A stretch of DNA of 64,000 nucleotides from Aurantibrevibacter litoralis (GTDB lineage: Bacteria > Bacteroidota > Bacteroidia > Flavobacteriales > Flavobacteriaceae), in NCBI RefSeq assembly GCF_034651555.1, contig NZ_JAYEEQ010000007.1, positions 62,001 to 126,000 of the forward strand. The letters run 5' to 3'. Shown here one piece after another: positions 1 through 9,171 of the stretch (the first letter of the stretch is position 1; every line of letters begins with the position of its first letter). A model generated the notes under the pieces. The model was not told the origin of the DNA and did no database searches. It worked only from the letters and a program-made list of their open reading frames with translations. Position numbers and translations under genes: made by a program.

Positions 1-489
1 GCCGCGGAGGAAGCGTCCTATTTAGCCAATATTTGCAAAACGGTAACCATGTTGGTGCGCCGCAATGAAATGAGGGCTTCAAAAGCCATGCAACATCGGG
101 TGAATAGCTTGAAAAATATTGATATTCGGTACAATACCGAGGTTGATGAGGTTTTGGGAGATCAGGTGGTAGAAGGGCTTCGTATCGTGAACAATCAAAC
201 GGGCGAAAAAGAGGATATTGCCATAACCGGGTTATTTATTGCCATTGGTCATAAACCCAATACCGACATTTTTAAAGGTCAGTTAGATATGGACGAAACC
301 GGCTATTTAATCACCAAGGGAAAATCTACAAAAACCAATAAACCAGGGGTTTTTGCCAGTGGTGATGCGCAGGATAAGGAATATCGTCAAGCCGTTACGG
401 CAGCGGGAACAGGCTGTATGGCTGCCTTAGATGCAGAACGCTATTTAGCCACCATAGAATCTCCTGAAGAAGTTTCTAATTTACGGTAA
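1..489 (+). CDS. trxB: Thioredoxin-disulfide reductase, C-terminal part (5' end outside window)
   Basis: The frame is open from base 1 and encodes about 162 residues ending at a stop at 489. It starts inside the NADPH-binding domain (AAEEASYLA, the segment just after the nucleotide-binding GDS motif). It ends with the FAD-binding motif GVFASGDAQDKEYRQAVTA, with the GD pair that contacts FAD, and a typical C-terminal AALDAERYL helix. The family transfers electrons from NADPH through FAD to thioredoxin in the cytoplasm. The redox CxxC would lie just upstream of the window and cannot be seen. The internal ATG at 49 is not the real start because homology continues upstream of it. Confidence 0.93.
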   Translation, partial: AAEEASYLANICKTVTMLVRRNEMRASKAMQHRVNSLKNIDIRYNTEVDEVLGDQVVEGLRIVNNQTGEKEDIAITGLFIAIGHKPNTDIFKGQLDMDETGYLITKGKSTKTNKPGVFASGDAQDKEYRQAVTAAGTGCMAALDAERYLATIESPEEVSNLR

Positions 490-507
490 GACTAGCGCAA
501 AACAGAA

Positions 508-558
508 AAAACCGTCCCATGGAAATTATAAAAATTTCAGATTGGGGCGGTTTTTTTT
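508..558 (+). terminator. Rho-independent terminator, probably bidirectional
   Basis: The arm AACCGTCCC (about 509-517) pairs with GGGGCGGTT (about 545-553) with one mismatch, and a T run follows. An A run before the left arm lets it also work on the opposite strand. It lies between the convergent stops of trxB and the lipocalin-like gene. Confidence 0.75.
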
Positions 559-561
559 GAT

Positions 562-1008
562 TTAATTTAGACGCTTATAGTTTTCAGAAAACGTTCTGTT
601 TCCTTCGGCGTCTAGTGATATTTGACGATAATTTTTTTCATCAATCTGAAGTTCAAAGGTAAATACACTTAGGGTATCTGCAATTTTACGCATAGATGCA
701 GACATATACTCTAAGGATTCCGTTAGCGAATTGTCTGTGGTCTTATACGAACCGTAACCAAACCATTCCACCGAATCTGTGGGAACGTAGCGTGTCCACA
801 TTACTTTCCCGTTATAGTACATCTTAATTTGGCGGTAACCGTTAGTGGCCGGTACCGTATCAATCACTTCATTATTGTCGTAATTGTAATGACTTACGAG
901 TTCCCATGTGCCTTCAATGGAAGGTTGTAACGGAAGCTTTGGTGCTTCATTTGTGGTGGCAGAAACCAAAAGCACCATCAAAAACGTAGTTAAAAATAGT
1001 TTTTTCAT
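562..1008 (-). CDS. Secreted lipocalin-like protein, DUF4488-like
   Basis: A 148-residue protein with an N-terminal signal segment (MKKLFLTTFLMVLLVSA). The mature part opens with the lipocalin-like pattern EGTWELVSHYNY and continues with alternating beta-type segments such as YRQIKMYYNGKVMWTRY and WFGYGSYKTTDNSLTE, as in small Bacteroidota lipocalin/DUF4488 proteins. It has no lipobox cysteine, so it is probably periplasmic and soluble. The gene converges on trxB across a shared terminator and has its own upstream region. The ligand is unknown. Assignment rests on the GTWEL start and length, not on catalytic residues. Confidence 0.7.
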   Translation of the reverse strand: MKKLFLTTFLMVLLVSATTNEAPKLPLQPSIEGTWELVSHYNYDNNEVIDTVPATNGYRQIKMYYNGKVMWTRYVPTDSVEWFGYGSYKTTDNSLTESLEYMSASMRKIADTLSVFTFELQIDEKNYRQISLDAEGNRTFSENYKRLN

Positions 1009-1139
1009 GGCAGTGTTATTTTAAAAGATTAATTTTTTGAATAGCAAAAAGTTACGAATAATTTTAGTATATCCATAATTATTTAGTTGAATAATTATGA
1101 ATATGAAACAAAATAAATAAAATAGCCTTTTTGAAATTG

Positions 1140-2183
1140 CTAGTATGTATTTAAAACATGCGCTAGGCGATAAATATCTTCCGATGTATGTGCTGCGCTA
1201 AGGACAATTCTGCTCATAGTAGCTGCATTTTCTCGGGGATACTTAAACGAAGTAACCAGAATATGATGTTCCTTTAAAAACCGGGTGCGTTGCGTATCCG
1301 AAAAGCTGAATGCCGGATGACCTTCCATATAATTGAAAGGCGTTTTATCTTTTAATAGGTTCAGAAAATAGGAAAGGTGCTGCTGTAATAGAGCTCTTCG
1401 TTGCTTGTATATGGAGGCAGCCTCGATGAGGGTGGCCATGTAGGCTGGTGCAGAGGGACTAGCCCCTCCGAAAAAATCTGTATCTGAAATTTCTTGTATT
1501 CGTGTTCTAGACCCAAAAAGCGCTCCTGCCTGCACCCCCATACTTTTACCAAGTGAGGCGCACACGATCAATTCCTTGGGTTCAAGAGCTGCTAACATAG
1601 CATATACACCTCCTCCTTGCGTACCTATGATACCAAAACCGTGAGAATCGTCTACCACAAGAATGATATCCCGCAAGGGAAGTGATTTTAAACTTTCAAA
1701 ATGGGGATAGTTGTTGCCCGAAAAATCGATGGCATCCAGAAAAAGGACTGGAGGGTGTCTCTGCGGCGTTGCCAAATGCTCGCTTACTCCAATATGAAGT
1801 GCCGTGAAGGTGGCATAGGGTTTTATTTTGGTCTGATAGAGTGCCGAATGCGTATTGGGGGCATAAAATAGTTTTCCAGCCCTATTTCCAAAATAATTAC
1901 GCACTGCTTGTCCCGCTAAATAACCGGACGAGAGGGTAATACAAGCCTCGGATCCTGCCATTTCGGCCAAATGATCTTCGGCTAATTGGAATACTGAAAA
2001 CCGAATGTTGGACTTTCGCGAAGCCCCGTAATTGGTACCGTATTTGCGAATATTCCTAATGAGTATATCCTGAAAAGCGACATCGGTTTGTATGCCTAAA
2101 TAGGAAGTACCGCCAAAGTATAGGTGTGTTGTACCATTAAGATCCAATGCGCGTCCGGGAAAATGATCTACGTAATGTGTCAT
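1140..2183 (-). CDS. PLP-dependent aminotransferase class I/II-fold enzyme, BioF/KBL-like
   Basis: A 347-residue fold-type I PLP enzyme of the alpha-oxoamine synthase group (8-amino-7-oxononanoate synthase, 2-amino-3-ketobutyrate CoA ligase). Visible motifs are FGGTSYLG near residue 22, the cofactor-binding DDSHGFG at 178-184 and the Schiff-base lysine in SLGKSMGVQAG at Lys213. It is shorter than typical BioF (about 380-390 residues) and lacks part of the N-terminal region. It is translationally coupled to the upstream dipeptide epimerase by a TAATG overlap at 2181-2185. That pairing suggests a shared amino-acid or peptide substrate rather than biotin synthesis, and no other bio genes are present. 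The exact reaction is not assignable. Confidence 0.85.
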   Translation of the reverse strand: MTHYVDHFPGRALDLNGTTHLYFGGTSYLGIQTDVAFQDILIRNIRKYGTNYGASRKSNIRFSVFQLAEDHLAEMAGSEACITLSSGYLAGQAVRNYFGNRAGKLFYAPNTHSALYQTKIKPYATFTALHIGVSEHLATPQRHPPVLFLDAIDFSGNNYPHFESLKSLPLRDIILVVDDSHGFGIIGTQGGGVYAMLAALEPKELIVCASLGKSMGVQAGALFGSRTRIQEISDTDFFGGASPSAPAYMATLIEAASIYKQRRALLQQHLSYFLNLLKDKTPFNYMEGHPAFSFSDTQRTRFLKEHHILVTSFKYPRENAATMSRIVLSAAHTSEDIYRLAHVLNTY

Positions 2184-3193
2184 TATCGTAATCGTATACC
2201 GCTGCCGCCTATTTCCGGGAAAACGATTTTTCCGTAGTCCAGCAATTTCACCCCATCGGCGATATCAGCCTTTAATAACAAGGCGCCATCCATATCCACA
2301 TAATCTAATTGCGGTAATAATTGAGCTATGGCAGATATGCCCACGGTAGATTCCGTCATACAGCCTACCATAACTTTTAGCCCTAATTCCTTCGCTTTTT
2401 GTATCATTCGCAAGGCTGGGGTTAGTCCGCCACATTTTGTTAATTTTATATTGATGCCGCTAAAATGCAATCCACATTTGTCTACATCGCACTCAACAAT
2501 ACAACTTTCGTCCGCAATAATAGGCAGCACACTTTGGTGTATTACCTGCTCCATACCCTTCCAGTCATCCGCAGCTAAGGGTTGTTCTATAAATTCTACA
2601 CCCAAAGCTTGTAATATAGGAGCGTTTAGGATGGTTTCTCTTGCCGTCCATGCTCCATTGGCATCAACCCTAAAAATGGCATTGGTATGGGTTCTAAGTT
2701 CCCGGATAATGGCTACATCATCTTTAGTCCCCAATTTTATTTTATAAATTGGCCATGGCATTTCCTCCATTTTAGCTACCATTTTCGTGATGCTGTCTAT
2801 GCCTATAGTGTAATTGCTAATAGGGTAGTTGGTCATTTTGGTACCCCAAATCTCATACAATGGTTTTCCCAATAATTTACCATATAAATCATGAGCCGCC
2901 AAATCTAAAGCACAAATTGCAAAATTGCTGAGTCCTTTAGATACGATAAAGGCATGAAAAAGCTCGGGTTTGCTAAAAGAAAAGGATTCTATCGCTGTTG
3001 AAATGGCTTCAATTTCTCTCGCCATGCTTTCATAGGTAATATTGTAGTACGGGTTCGAAGTGGCTTCGCCGTACCCTGTAAAGCCGTCTATGGTTAAACT
3101 CACAATTAGGGTATCTTGAAAATCATGGGATTCTCGGGAAATACTAAAAGTGTGCTTTAAGGGGAGAATATATTTTTTAATGCCAATTTTCAT
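2183..3193 (-). CDS. Dipeptide epimerase (enolase superfamily, muconate lactonizing subgroup)
   Basis: A 336-residue enolase-superfamily protein. The catalytic set is visible: KxK in YKIKLGTKDD, metal ligands in FRVDANGAW, FIEQPLA and IIADESC, and the second-face lysine in INIKLTKCGG. The C-terminal DMDGALLLKADIADG is typical of L-Ala-D/L-Glu epimerases. The family interconverts dipeptide stereoisomers, for example murein-derived L-Ala-D-Glu for reuse of cell-wall peptides. Its stop overlaps the start of the downstream PLP enzyme, so the two are co-translated. Dipeptide specificity cannot be read from sequence alone. Confidence 0.9.
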   Translation of the reverse strand: MKIGIKKYILPLKHTFSISRESHDFQDTLIVSLTIDGFTGYGEATSNPYYNITYESMAREIEAISTAIESFSFSKPELFHAFIVSKGLSNFAICALDLAAHDLYGKLLGKPLYEIWGTKMTNYPISNYTIGIDSITKMVAKMEEMPWPIYKIKLGTKDDVAIIRELRTHTNAIFRVDANGAWTARETILNAPILQALGVEFIEQPLAADDWKGMEQVIHQSVLPIIADESCIVECDVDKCGLHFSGINIKLTKCGGLTPALRMIQKAKELGLKVMVGCMTESTVGISAIAQLLPQLDYVDMDGALLLKADIADGVKLLDYGKIVFPEIGGSGIRLR

Positions 3194-3243
3194 ACGATTA
3201 TGTTCCTACAATTAATTGTACACGAATATAGCGAAACTGCATC

Positions 3244-3282
3244 TTGAAAAAAATGAAAACCTGCCAAATGTGACAGGTTCTT
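3244..3282 (-). terminator. Probable terminator after the head GIN gene
   Basis: Arms AACCTG (3258-3263) and CAGGTT (3274-3279) form a short hairpin. Read on the minus strand, a T-rich tract follows (A run at 3247-3257 on the plus strand). It lies between the head GIN stop and the dipeptide epimerase start. Confidence 0.45.
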
Positions 3283-3319
3283 GTTCATTTTTGTTCTTTG
3301 ATTTCGATGTAAATGGCGT

Positions 3320-4042
3320 TTAATATTTAGAAATTTTTCCGGATATGGCATTCTTTTGCTGTACAAGGGCATCACCGGTATAGGAAACATCGCCGCCGCT
3401 GCTAGCCTCTGCCACTAAAGCTTCGGAAACATTCACGGAGATATCGGCACCACTGCTGGCCTTTGCATTGCCAATTTTGGTATAAAACTCGCCGGCCTTA
3501 ATGGCTGCGCCGCTGCTGGCATGAGCAATAATACTATGGGCTTCACCAGACAGCCTGATATCGGCACCACTGCTTGCATCTGCCTTGGCTTCATTGGCTT
3601 TCAAAACTACGATAAGGCTAGATCCACTACTGGCACTGAGCCTAATTTCATCGGTTTGCAGCAATTGTTGCGCTATAAGATCTGCGCCACTTGAGCTTTC
3701 TAGACTTCTAATTTCAGGAAGGGTAACATGAATTTTTTTGGTAGCCCGGCCAATGTTCTTAAGTGCATGTACACGAAGTTTTCCATCCCTTATGTCCGTG
3801 GCTATAAGATCGATGATATTTTCATCGGCCTCTACGATGATCGCAAAGGTGCTTCCTTGATGTACATAAACATCCAAACCTTCCGAGGCTGAAACTGCCG
3901 TAAATTCCTCCATAATTGATCTGTTTTCTTCGGCTACGACGCCGTTTCCTTTTTGACCCTCACCGAGGAGGATATCGAATCCGCAAGAAGAAAGGAAGAG
4001 CGCTACTAAAAAGGCCAGTGTTATTTTTACTAATGTGGTCAT
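3320..4042 (-). CDS. Head GIN domain lipoprotein (DUF2807)
   Basis: A 240-residue lipoprotein: hydrophobic signal, then lipobox LFLSSC with Cys20. The rest is a DUF2807/head-GIN domain forming a right-handed beta-solenoid. The repeating SSGADI / ASSGA motif occurs at least six times at regular spacing, as expected for stacked turns. It probably faces the periplasm or the outer membrane. It is the last gene of the PadR-PspC-GIN group, about 100 nt after the PspC gene. This gene order suggests an envelope-stress or surface module under PadR control. Biochemical function unknown. Confidence 0.85.
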   Translation of the reverse strand: MTTLVKITLAFLVALFLSSCGFDILLGEGQKGNGVVAEENRSIMEEFTAVSASEGLDVYVHQGSTFAIIVEADENIIDLIATDIRDGKLRVHALKNIGRATKKIHVTLPEIRSLESSSGADLIAQQLLQTDEIRLSASSGSSLIVVLKANEAKADASSGADIRLSGEAHSIIAHASSGAAIKAGEFYTKIGNAKASSGADISVNVSEALVAEASSGGDVSYTGDALVQQKNAISGKISKY

Positions 4043-4141
4043 GGTATCTATTTTTTTTGTAAAATTCGGTTAGTGATCTAAGCCCCGCTACTTTTTAATA
4101 CCCAATTGTAGGATAAGCAAGCCGAGCTGTGATTTTTGTTT

Positions 4142-5851
4142 TTATTCTTTGGATTTAATTTGAATGCCTTCTTCGCCAATTTTTACTTTAAGGGTTTGGG
4201 TATCGCTATTCACATGAATATCGATACCATTTTCGTTGCTAAGAATCTTTCCGTTCGTTGTGTCTTCCGATCCCGTTGCGGGACAATTTAGGCATTTTAA
4301 TTCCCCGTCCGAACCTACAACCCACGTATAGTTTACCATGTCTCTTCGGTAGATGTTTTTGTCGTTTGTGGTAGTGCGACCTATATGTCTTTTGGTGGAA
4401 GGGTCTAGTGCTATAACACTTCCTTCCGGCAAATACACGGTGGCCCTAACTTCCTGATTTCGGACTTTATGCGCTGCGTTTGTGCTCAGGAAATTATCGA
4501 GTATGATATGATTACCGTTCACTTGGTACCCGTAATTGATCGCTGCCGATTTTTCTTTAGCTTCTTTTTGTGACCGTCCGTCCGCATCTTTACGAACACG
4601 TATTTGAGGGATGGAGTCTTCTGATTTTTTGATATCGAATAGCAAATTGTCTGCAAACAACATGCGTCGGTCATTTTCATCATAGCTCACTGTCATGCCA
4701 TTGATACCTCTGTGCTCTTGGCGCTCAGTTAATTCACTTGTTTTTACAGAAATACGAACCGTATCGCTATAGTGACGCAATGGTAGTACTTCTGTGGTTG
4801 TAGTGCTTCCGGTATAGGCATGGGCAGAGGCTTGCTGAATACCCAACACCGTCAAACCAATTACGGACAACAACCATAAACCTAACAGGGAAAATTTAGC
4901 GACATTTCCGATGGATTTCAGATTGGTAACCAAAATTTTTAAGCCTAGGTACATTAGGAAAAAAAGCGGAATTCCTACCGCAAAAAAGCTCAACAACGAC
5001 ACGAGCCAAATGGGGGCATTGGTAGCATTTACTAAGTAATAAAAATCGATACCGGGAATATGAATACTATCCAAAATCCCTAAGGTAAAAAGACTCACAA
5101 ACATACCTATCAATCCGGATGCGCCGATAATAATGAGAAGGATGCCTACCAACTTTCCGATAACTTTAAAGAGAAACATAATAAGGTCTCCTATGGCATT
5201 AAAAAAAGTTTGTCCGCTACTTTTTACCTGATTTCCCATTTTCTGGTAGTCTGCATTCTTCACCTTGTCGGCCACATCGTCCAAGCCTTCTTTTACTTTA
5301 CGTTCTATATTGCTTATGTTTACAGGTTGGCCGCGCATATCTAACTTTTGGGAGGTAGTTGCCGCTTCCGGAACTAAAATCCACAACAAAACATACGCGA
5401 TAAACCCAAAACCGGTGAATAGTGCAAAAAATAAGAATATAAGCCGGATCCAGAGCACATCAAAACCGAGGTAGTGCTCTAATCCGGAACACACACCGCC
5501 AATATATTTAGCGTCAAAATCCCTATATAATTTTTTATTCCGTGGCGTAGGCGCAGTCACTTTGGGTTCATTGTCAAAAATTTCCTCGTCGATTCTATAA
5601 TCTTCGGGCTGCCCCATAATGGCGATAATTTCATCCACTTCTTTTTGGGTAATGACCTGCCGCTCATTAACCAATTTTTCCTGAAATAGTTCGGCAATCC
5701 GCGCCTCGATGTCGCCAATAATTTCGTCGCTACCTTGGGTGGTGGCAAAGGACCTTTTTATGGCTTGTAGATAGCGCTGTAGTTTATTGTATGCATCCTC
5801 ATCGATATGAAAGAGGATATTAGCTAAATTTATGTTAACTGTTTTGTTCAT
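4142..5851 (-). CDS. PspC domain-containing multi-pass membrane protein
   Basis: A 569-residue protein. Residues about 1-90 are soluble (HIDEDAYNKLQRYLQAIKRS, then DIEARIAELFQEKL), a segment usual before PspC in Bacteroidota. The PspC domain lies at about 105-165 (KLYRDFDAKYIGGVCSGLEH, then a hydrophobic helix ending in LWILVPEA). Three or more further membrane segments follow (LVGILLIIIGASGLIGMFVS, PIWLVSLLSFFAVGIPLFFL, FSLLGLWLLSVIGLTVLGI). The C-terminal third looks periplasmic and beta-rich. PspC proteins sense or respond to envelope stress elsewhere. Its start lies 2 nt after the PadR stop, so the two are co-translated. Confidence 0.88.
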   Translation of the reverse strand: MNKTVNINLANILFHIDEDAYNKLQRYLQAIKRSFATTQGSDEIIGDIEARIAELFQEKLVNERQVITQKEVDEIIAIMGQPEDYRIDEEIFDNEPKVTAPTPRNKKLYRDFDAKYIGGVCSGLEHYLGFDVLWIRLIFLFFALFTGFGFIAYVLLWILVPEAATTSQKLDMRGQPVNISNIERKVKEGLDDVADKVKNADYQKMGNQVKSSGQTFFNAIGDLIMFLFKVIGKLVGILLIIIGASGLIGMFVSLFTLGILDSIHIPGIDFYYLVNATNAPIWLVSLLSFFAVGIPLFFLMYLGLKILVTNLKSIGNVAKFSLLGLWLLSVIGLTVLGIQQASAHAYTGSTTTTEVLPLRHYSDTVRISVKTSELTERQEHRGINGMTVSYDENDRRMLFADNLLFDIKKSEDSIPQIRVRKDADGRSQKEAKEKSAAINYGYQVNGNHIILDNFLSTNAAHKVRNQEVRATVYLPEGSVIALDPSTKRHIGRTTTNDKNIYRRDMVNYTWVVGSDGELKCLNCPATGSEDTTNGKILSNENGIDIHVNSDTQTLKVKIGEEGIQIKSKE

Positions 5852-5853
5852 GG

Positions 5854-6189
5854 TTAGTTGCTTTTGTTTTTTGTTACCAGATTTACTGCGTTTCTAAGTT
5901 CGTCCCAGGTAGTGTTGAGTTCGCGAAGAAATAATTTCCCGGTGTCGGTAAGGGTGTAATACTTACGGGGAGGTCCCGAAGTGGATTCTTCCCAACGGTA
6001 ATTGAGCAAGCCATCGTTTTTAAGGCGAGTCAATAGGGGATAGATGGTTCCCTCTACCACCAACATTTTTGCGTTTTTTAGGGTATCTAGTATTTCGGAA
6101 GCATATTTATCTTCTCCATTCAGCACGGAAAGAATACAATATTCCAAAACCCCTTTTCGCATTTGCGCTTTAGTGTTTTCAATGTTCAT
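5854..6189 (-). CDS. PadR-family transcriptional regulator
   Basis: A 111-residue winged-helix protein with the PadR pattern: MRKGVLEYCILSVLNGEDKY, then EGTIYPLLTRLKNDGLL as recognition helix and wing, and GPPRKYYTLTDTGK as the strongly conserved wing motif. PadR proteins are dimeric repressors that often autoregulate. It is the first gene of a tight unit with the PspC membrane protein (2 nt gap) and the head GIN lipoprotein, so it probably represses its own operon. The inducer is unknown. Confidence 0.92.
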   Translation of the reverse strand: MNIENTKAQMRKGVLEYCILSVLNGEDKYASEILDTLKNAKMLVVEGTIYPLLTRLKNDGLLNYRWEESTSGPPRKYYTLTDTGKLFLRELNTTWDELRNAVNLVTKNKSN

Positions 6190-6257
6190 ATTAATTTCAT
6201 TAGATTAACTGTTCGTTTTTTGATGATTGATTTGATTGATGAAAAAACTCCATGAAG

Positions 6258-6746
6258 TTATTTTATAAAAGGGATCGTTAATGGATACTTAAAATGGTGT
6301 CCCTCACTCGTTTTAACCACTGCGAGGATGGTATACACAAAATTAATAACCGACAAGGCGGTGTACACTATTCCACTAATTCCTATAGGCCACAGAAAGG
6401 GGATAAGGCTAAATCCGTTTCTGCTAAAATCTATTTCGAAATTATTTGTTTCAAAAAAGAAAGGAAAACTGAAATGATGTCCTGCAAAAAAAGCAGGTAA
6501 TGCACCTATAATAAAAGGCACTGTAATGATGCCAAGTATAATCGAGTAGAGCAGCATGCTAATTTGAAAGTTTAATGCTTGTTTTCCGTTGTGATCAATA
6601 AAATTATTCTCCTTCTTATTTGCTGTCCACAGAATTAATGGCATGATAAAATTGCCAAATGGAAAAAAATACTTGGAGAATGTCGACGCATGAATTAACG
6701 CCGATAGATTTTTTTCGTGTTTTGATAGGGTCTGAGTCTCTGTCAT
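6258..6746 (-). CDS. DUF4870 domain membrane protein
   Basis: A 162-residue membrane protein matching DUF4870: ALIHASTFSKYFFPFGNFIM, the family's LILWTANKKENNFIDHNGKQ segment, then ALNFQISMLLYSI and further helices, about four in total. These proteins have no established biochemical role. The gene lies 68 nt upstream of PadR on the same strand and may be transcribed with the PadR-PspC-GIN group, as is common in flavobacteria. Confidence 0.85.
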   Translation of the reverse strand: MTETQTLSKHEKNLSALIHASTFSKYFFPFGNFIMPLILWTANKKENNFIDHNGKQALNFQISMLLYSIILGIITVPFIIGALPAFFAGHHFSFPFFFETNNFEIDFSRNGFSLIPFLWPIGISGIVYTALSVINFVYTILAVVKTSEGHHFKYPLTIPFIK

Positions 6747-6855
6747 GGTTTAGCATATTAGTTTCTTATGCAAATATATATCTTTAAAAAGGTATTAGGC
6801 AAAACATAGTACTAAATATTAACATATAATTAACATTATAAAGAATCAACTATTT

Positions 6856-7341
6856 GTGTTACATTTAAAAACTAAATTGAATCTCATGGCACTTAGCGTA
6901 GGCAAGTTCAATACATTTACCTTTTTCAAATTGCCTTCGGCATGGTGGTGCGGGGTAAGGCTGCGTCATATAGATGATTGGCATGCGGTGGTTACGGTAC
7001 GGCATTCGTGGCGCAATCAGAATCCATTTAATAGTATGTTTTGGGCGGTTCAGGGAATGGCGGCCGAACTAAGTACTGGGGCTCTGGTTATAGACCAAAT
7101 AGAAAAAAGCGGCGCTCACATTTCCATGTTGGTTGCAAATAACAAGGCCAATTTCTCTAAAAAGGCCACCGGGAAAATTACGTTTACCTGCGAAGACGGT
7201 CGTAGCATTGGTACGGCCTTAGAAGAAACCATAAAAACAGGCGAAGGTCAGGCCTTTTGGATGAAATCTGTAGGTGTTAATGAAGATGGAGTGGTAGTCT
7301 CCACCTTTCATTTTGAGTGGACCATAAAACTAAAAAGGTGA
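6856..7341 (+). CDS. DUF4442 (hotdog-fold thioesterase-like) protein
   Basis: A hotdog-fold DUF4442 protein related to PaaI-type thioesterases. Visible signs are FFKLPSAWWCGVRLRHID, then VTVRHSWRNQNPFNSMFWAV with the conserved N-P-x-x-S-x-F/Y-x-A core, and MAAELSTGAL. The longest frame starts at a GTG at 6856 (161 residues), but an in-frame ATG at 6886 (151 residues) is an equally good start. No clear ribosome-binding site decides between them. It stands alone on the plus strand. The family is assumed to act on acyl-CoA, but the substrate is unknown. Confidence 0.8.
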   Translation: MLHLKTKLNLMALSVGKFNTFTFFKLPSAWWCGVRLRHIDDWHAVVTVRHSWRNQNPFNSMFWAVQGMAAELSTGALVIDQIEKSGAHISMLVANNKANFSKKATGKITFTCEDGRSIGTALEETIKTGEGQAFWMKSVGVNEDGVVVSTFHFEWTIKLKR

Positions 7342-7407
7342 GTAGTTGCCGTATTTTTGAAAGCACGATTTGTGTCAGGTGTGATCTGTTGATCCTATTA
7401 TCGTGTG

Positions 7408-7515
7408 ACTTGATCACTCCATAACTCGATCACTCGATATCTCGATAACTCCATAACTCGATAACTCCATAACTCGATAATTCCATAACTTGATCACCCC
7501 ATAACCCCATCACCC
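7408..7515. repeat. Short degenerate tandem repeat (CATAACTCGAT-like)
   Basis: About ten imperfect copies of an 8-11 nt unit resembling CGATAACTC / CCATAACTCGAT lie between the DUF4442 stop and the stop of the next gene on the opposite strand. No frame crosses it. It resembles slipped-strand simple sequence and sits between two convergent genes. Confidence 0.7.
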
Positions 7516-7522
7516 AAAAAGA

Positions 7523-8416
7523 TCAATGTTTCGCCTTATGTCCGGGTTCATAAATTAATCTAAAGAAGGTACTAAAACGTTCTGTTTCGCGCCCAATGGG
7601 GATGCCCGTTACGATACCAATTAATAGATTTTCCGTAATGCCCACGCGCATTTGCGGACGCAGCACCATGTCGAAGTCTTTTCTACGCACGTCCTTATTA
7701 AATTCTATACCAATAAAGTTTCGAGTGCCATCAATCATATAATGTATGTTCGTATTAATTTGCCAGTTGGTTTCTGTTTGTCCGTTAGAGAAATGATGAA
7801 AAAACTGGGGTCCTGTATATAATAACGTGTGAAAATTGGTGCCCCACCGCTTCGCAACCACAAAAAAGGGATTATAGACATTTCCCGTAAAAAAGGATTC
7901 CTTACCGTAATTGTTAAATTCCGTAATTTCAAATTCATGAATATAGCCCAAAGCCATACTGGTCTTGTGCTTCTCTGAAACATAAAAGGAATATTGTCCG
8001 GCCAGTTTAAGACTTTGCAGTTTACTGGAGGGTGCTGTAGTTCCATTATTAGTAGGGTAAAAAAAGGAAAAAGGCAGTTCTACTTCCAATCCTAAACGGT
8101 CTATAGGAGCCCATTCATATTCAACCAAAGCTACGTACTCATCAAAATCCTGATTATCGGTAATCCCAAACCCCACATTCCATTCCTTTTCTCCTTTGCG
8201 GGCGCCAAGATCCCGAATGAGATCTATGTAGAGTGGTTCGGCATGCAACACTTTTGCAGGCTCATTTTTATCTTCAATTTCTTGTATATATAAGAGGTCC
8301 TTTTCGGCTTTTTCCATTCTAATACTATCTTTTTCGGTTTGCGCAGTGGCACTTAGTAGTACAATACCCCAAACACCGACGGTTAAGAACCATCTTTTAA
8401 AATAAGGTGTAATCAT
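7523..8416 (-). CDS. Secreted outer-membrane beta-barrel-like protein
   Basis: A 297-residue protein with a signal peptide cleaved near TAQ (residues about 24-26). It then has HAEPLYIDLIRDLGARKGEK, a segment well conserved in a Bacteroidota family sometimes mislabelled as a purine enzyme. The remainder alternates short beta strands ending in aromatic residues (EYEWAPIDRLGLEVELPFSF, LYTGPQFFHHFS, MRVGITENLLIGIVTGIPIG), as in outer-membrane barrels. It probably forms a transcript with the 129-residue gene 80 nt upstream. Role unknown; no substrate signal. Confidence 0.7.
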   Translation of the reverse strand: MITPYFKRWFLTVGVWGIVLLSATAQTEKDSIRMEKAEKDLLYIQEIEDKNEPAKVLHAEPLYIDLIRDLGARKGEKEWNVGFGITDNQDFDEYVALVEYEWAPIDRLGLEVELPFSFFYPTNNGTTAPSSKLQSLKLAGQYSFYVSEKHKTSMALGYIHEFEITEFNNYGKESFFTGNVYNPFFVVAKRWGTNFHTLLYTGPQFFHHFSNGQTETNWQINTNIHYMIDGTRNFIGIEFNKDVRRKDFDMVLRPQMRVGITENLLIGIVTGIPIGRETERFSTFFRLIYEPGHKAKH

Positions 8417-8496
8417 TTTTATGTATTTAATTAGATATCATGTTGAACCACCTGTTGAACCATAGCCCAACAGGTTACAAAACGGATTTATACTAA

Positions 8497-8886
8497 TTAA
8501 ACTTCGGGTGGAGGAGAAAAAACCTCGGAGTATCGCATATTTACATCAGTGAAAGGAGATGCATATTTTTTACGAGCATTCGCGGGAAAATTGTGTACTA
8601 TGGTCTCTGTGCCGGTAGCAAGCACAAAAAAATCGAGGTTCATATTCTTTTTTTGCCGCTGTTCGTGAGACGTATCATGATCATCATTCTCAACAATAGC
8701 ATCTTCAAAACCAAGAATTTTTTCAACAATCATTTCTATCATACTTTCCTGATCGTTGAAGGCGGAATCTGCTGTTACCTTAGCACCTTGAGGATTAGGT
8801 GCATCCACGCTAAGGTTAAGCATATAAAAGCACATAAACCCCCAAAAATAGTTTAGAACAACACTATGCCTAAGTTTTTGTATCAT
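8497..8886 (-). CDS. Conserved hypothetical protein of 129 residues
   Basis: An N-terminal hydrophobic helix (VVLNYFWGFMCFYMLNLSVD) is followed by a short soluble part with an acidic/histidine stretch (ENDDHDTSHEQRQ) and the C-terminal YSEVFSPPPEV. The helix could be a signal peptide or anchor. It lies 80 nt upstream of the barrel-like gene on the same strand and is probably co-transcribed. The D/H-rich patch could bind metal, but this is a guess. Function unknown. Confidence 0.6.
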   Translation of the reverse strand: MIQKLRHSVVLNYFWGFMCFYMLNLSVDAPNPQGAKVTADSAFNDQESMIEMIVEKILGFEDAIVENDDHDTSHEQRQKKNMNLDFFVLATGTETIVHNFPANARKKYASPFTDVNMRYSEVFSPPPEV

Positions 8887-9171
8887 GGATGTAAGGTACT
8901 TTCTATATTTTCGCTCGCAAAGATCGCAAGTTTTACGAAATCCTGTTTTGCCTTAACATTAATTTAGGGCTTACCACTGGGTAACCGATTTATGTCAAAA
9001 ATATTGTGCGATTAGCTATAAAACTTGATGTTATTGCATATCCGAATAATGTTCTTAATGGGTATGTGAAAAGGTGATTTTCATATTGAAAAACTTTCCT
9101 ATATTTAGTTCAAAATTGTAACTAAATATTCAGTATTCATACTAATAAGGGTAAATTAAAAAAGCAACATC

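Noticed and set aside
3190..3390. 66-codon minus-strand frame between the epimerase and head GIN genes
   Set aside because: It overlaps the end of the head GIN gene in another frame and crosses the likely terminator.
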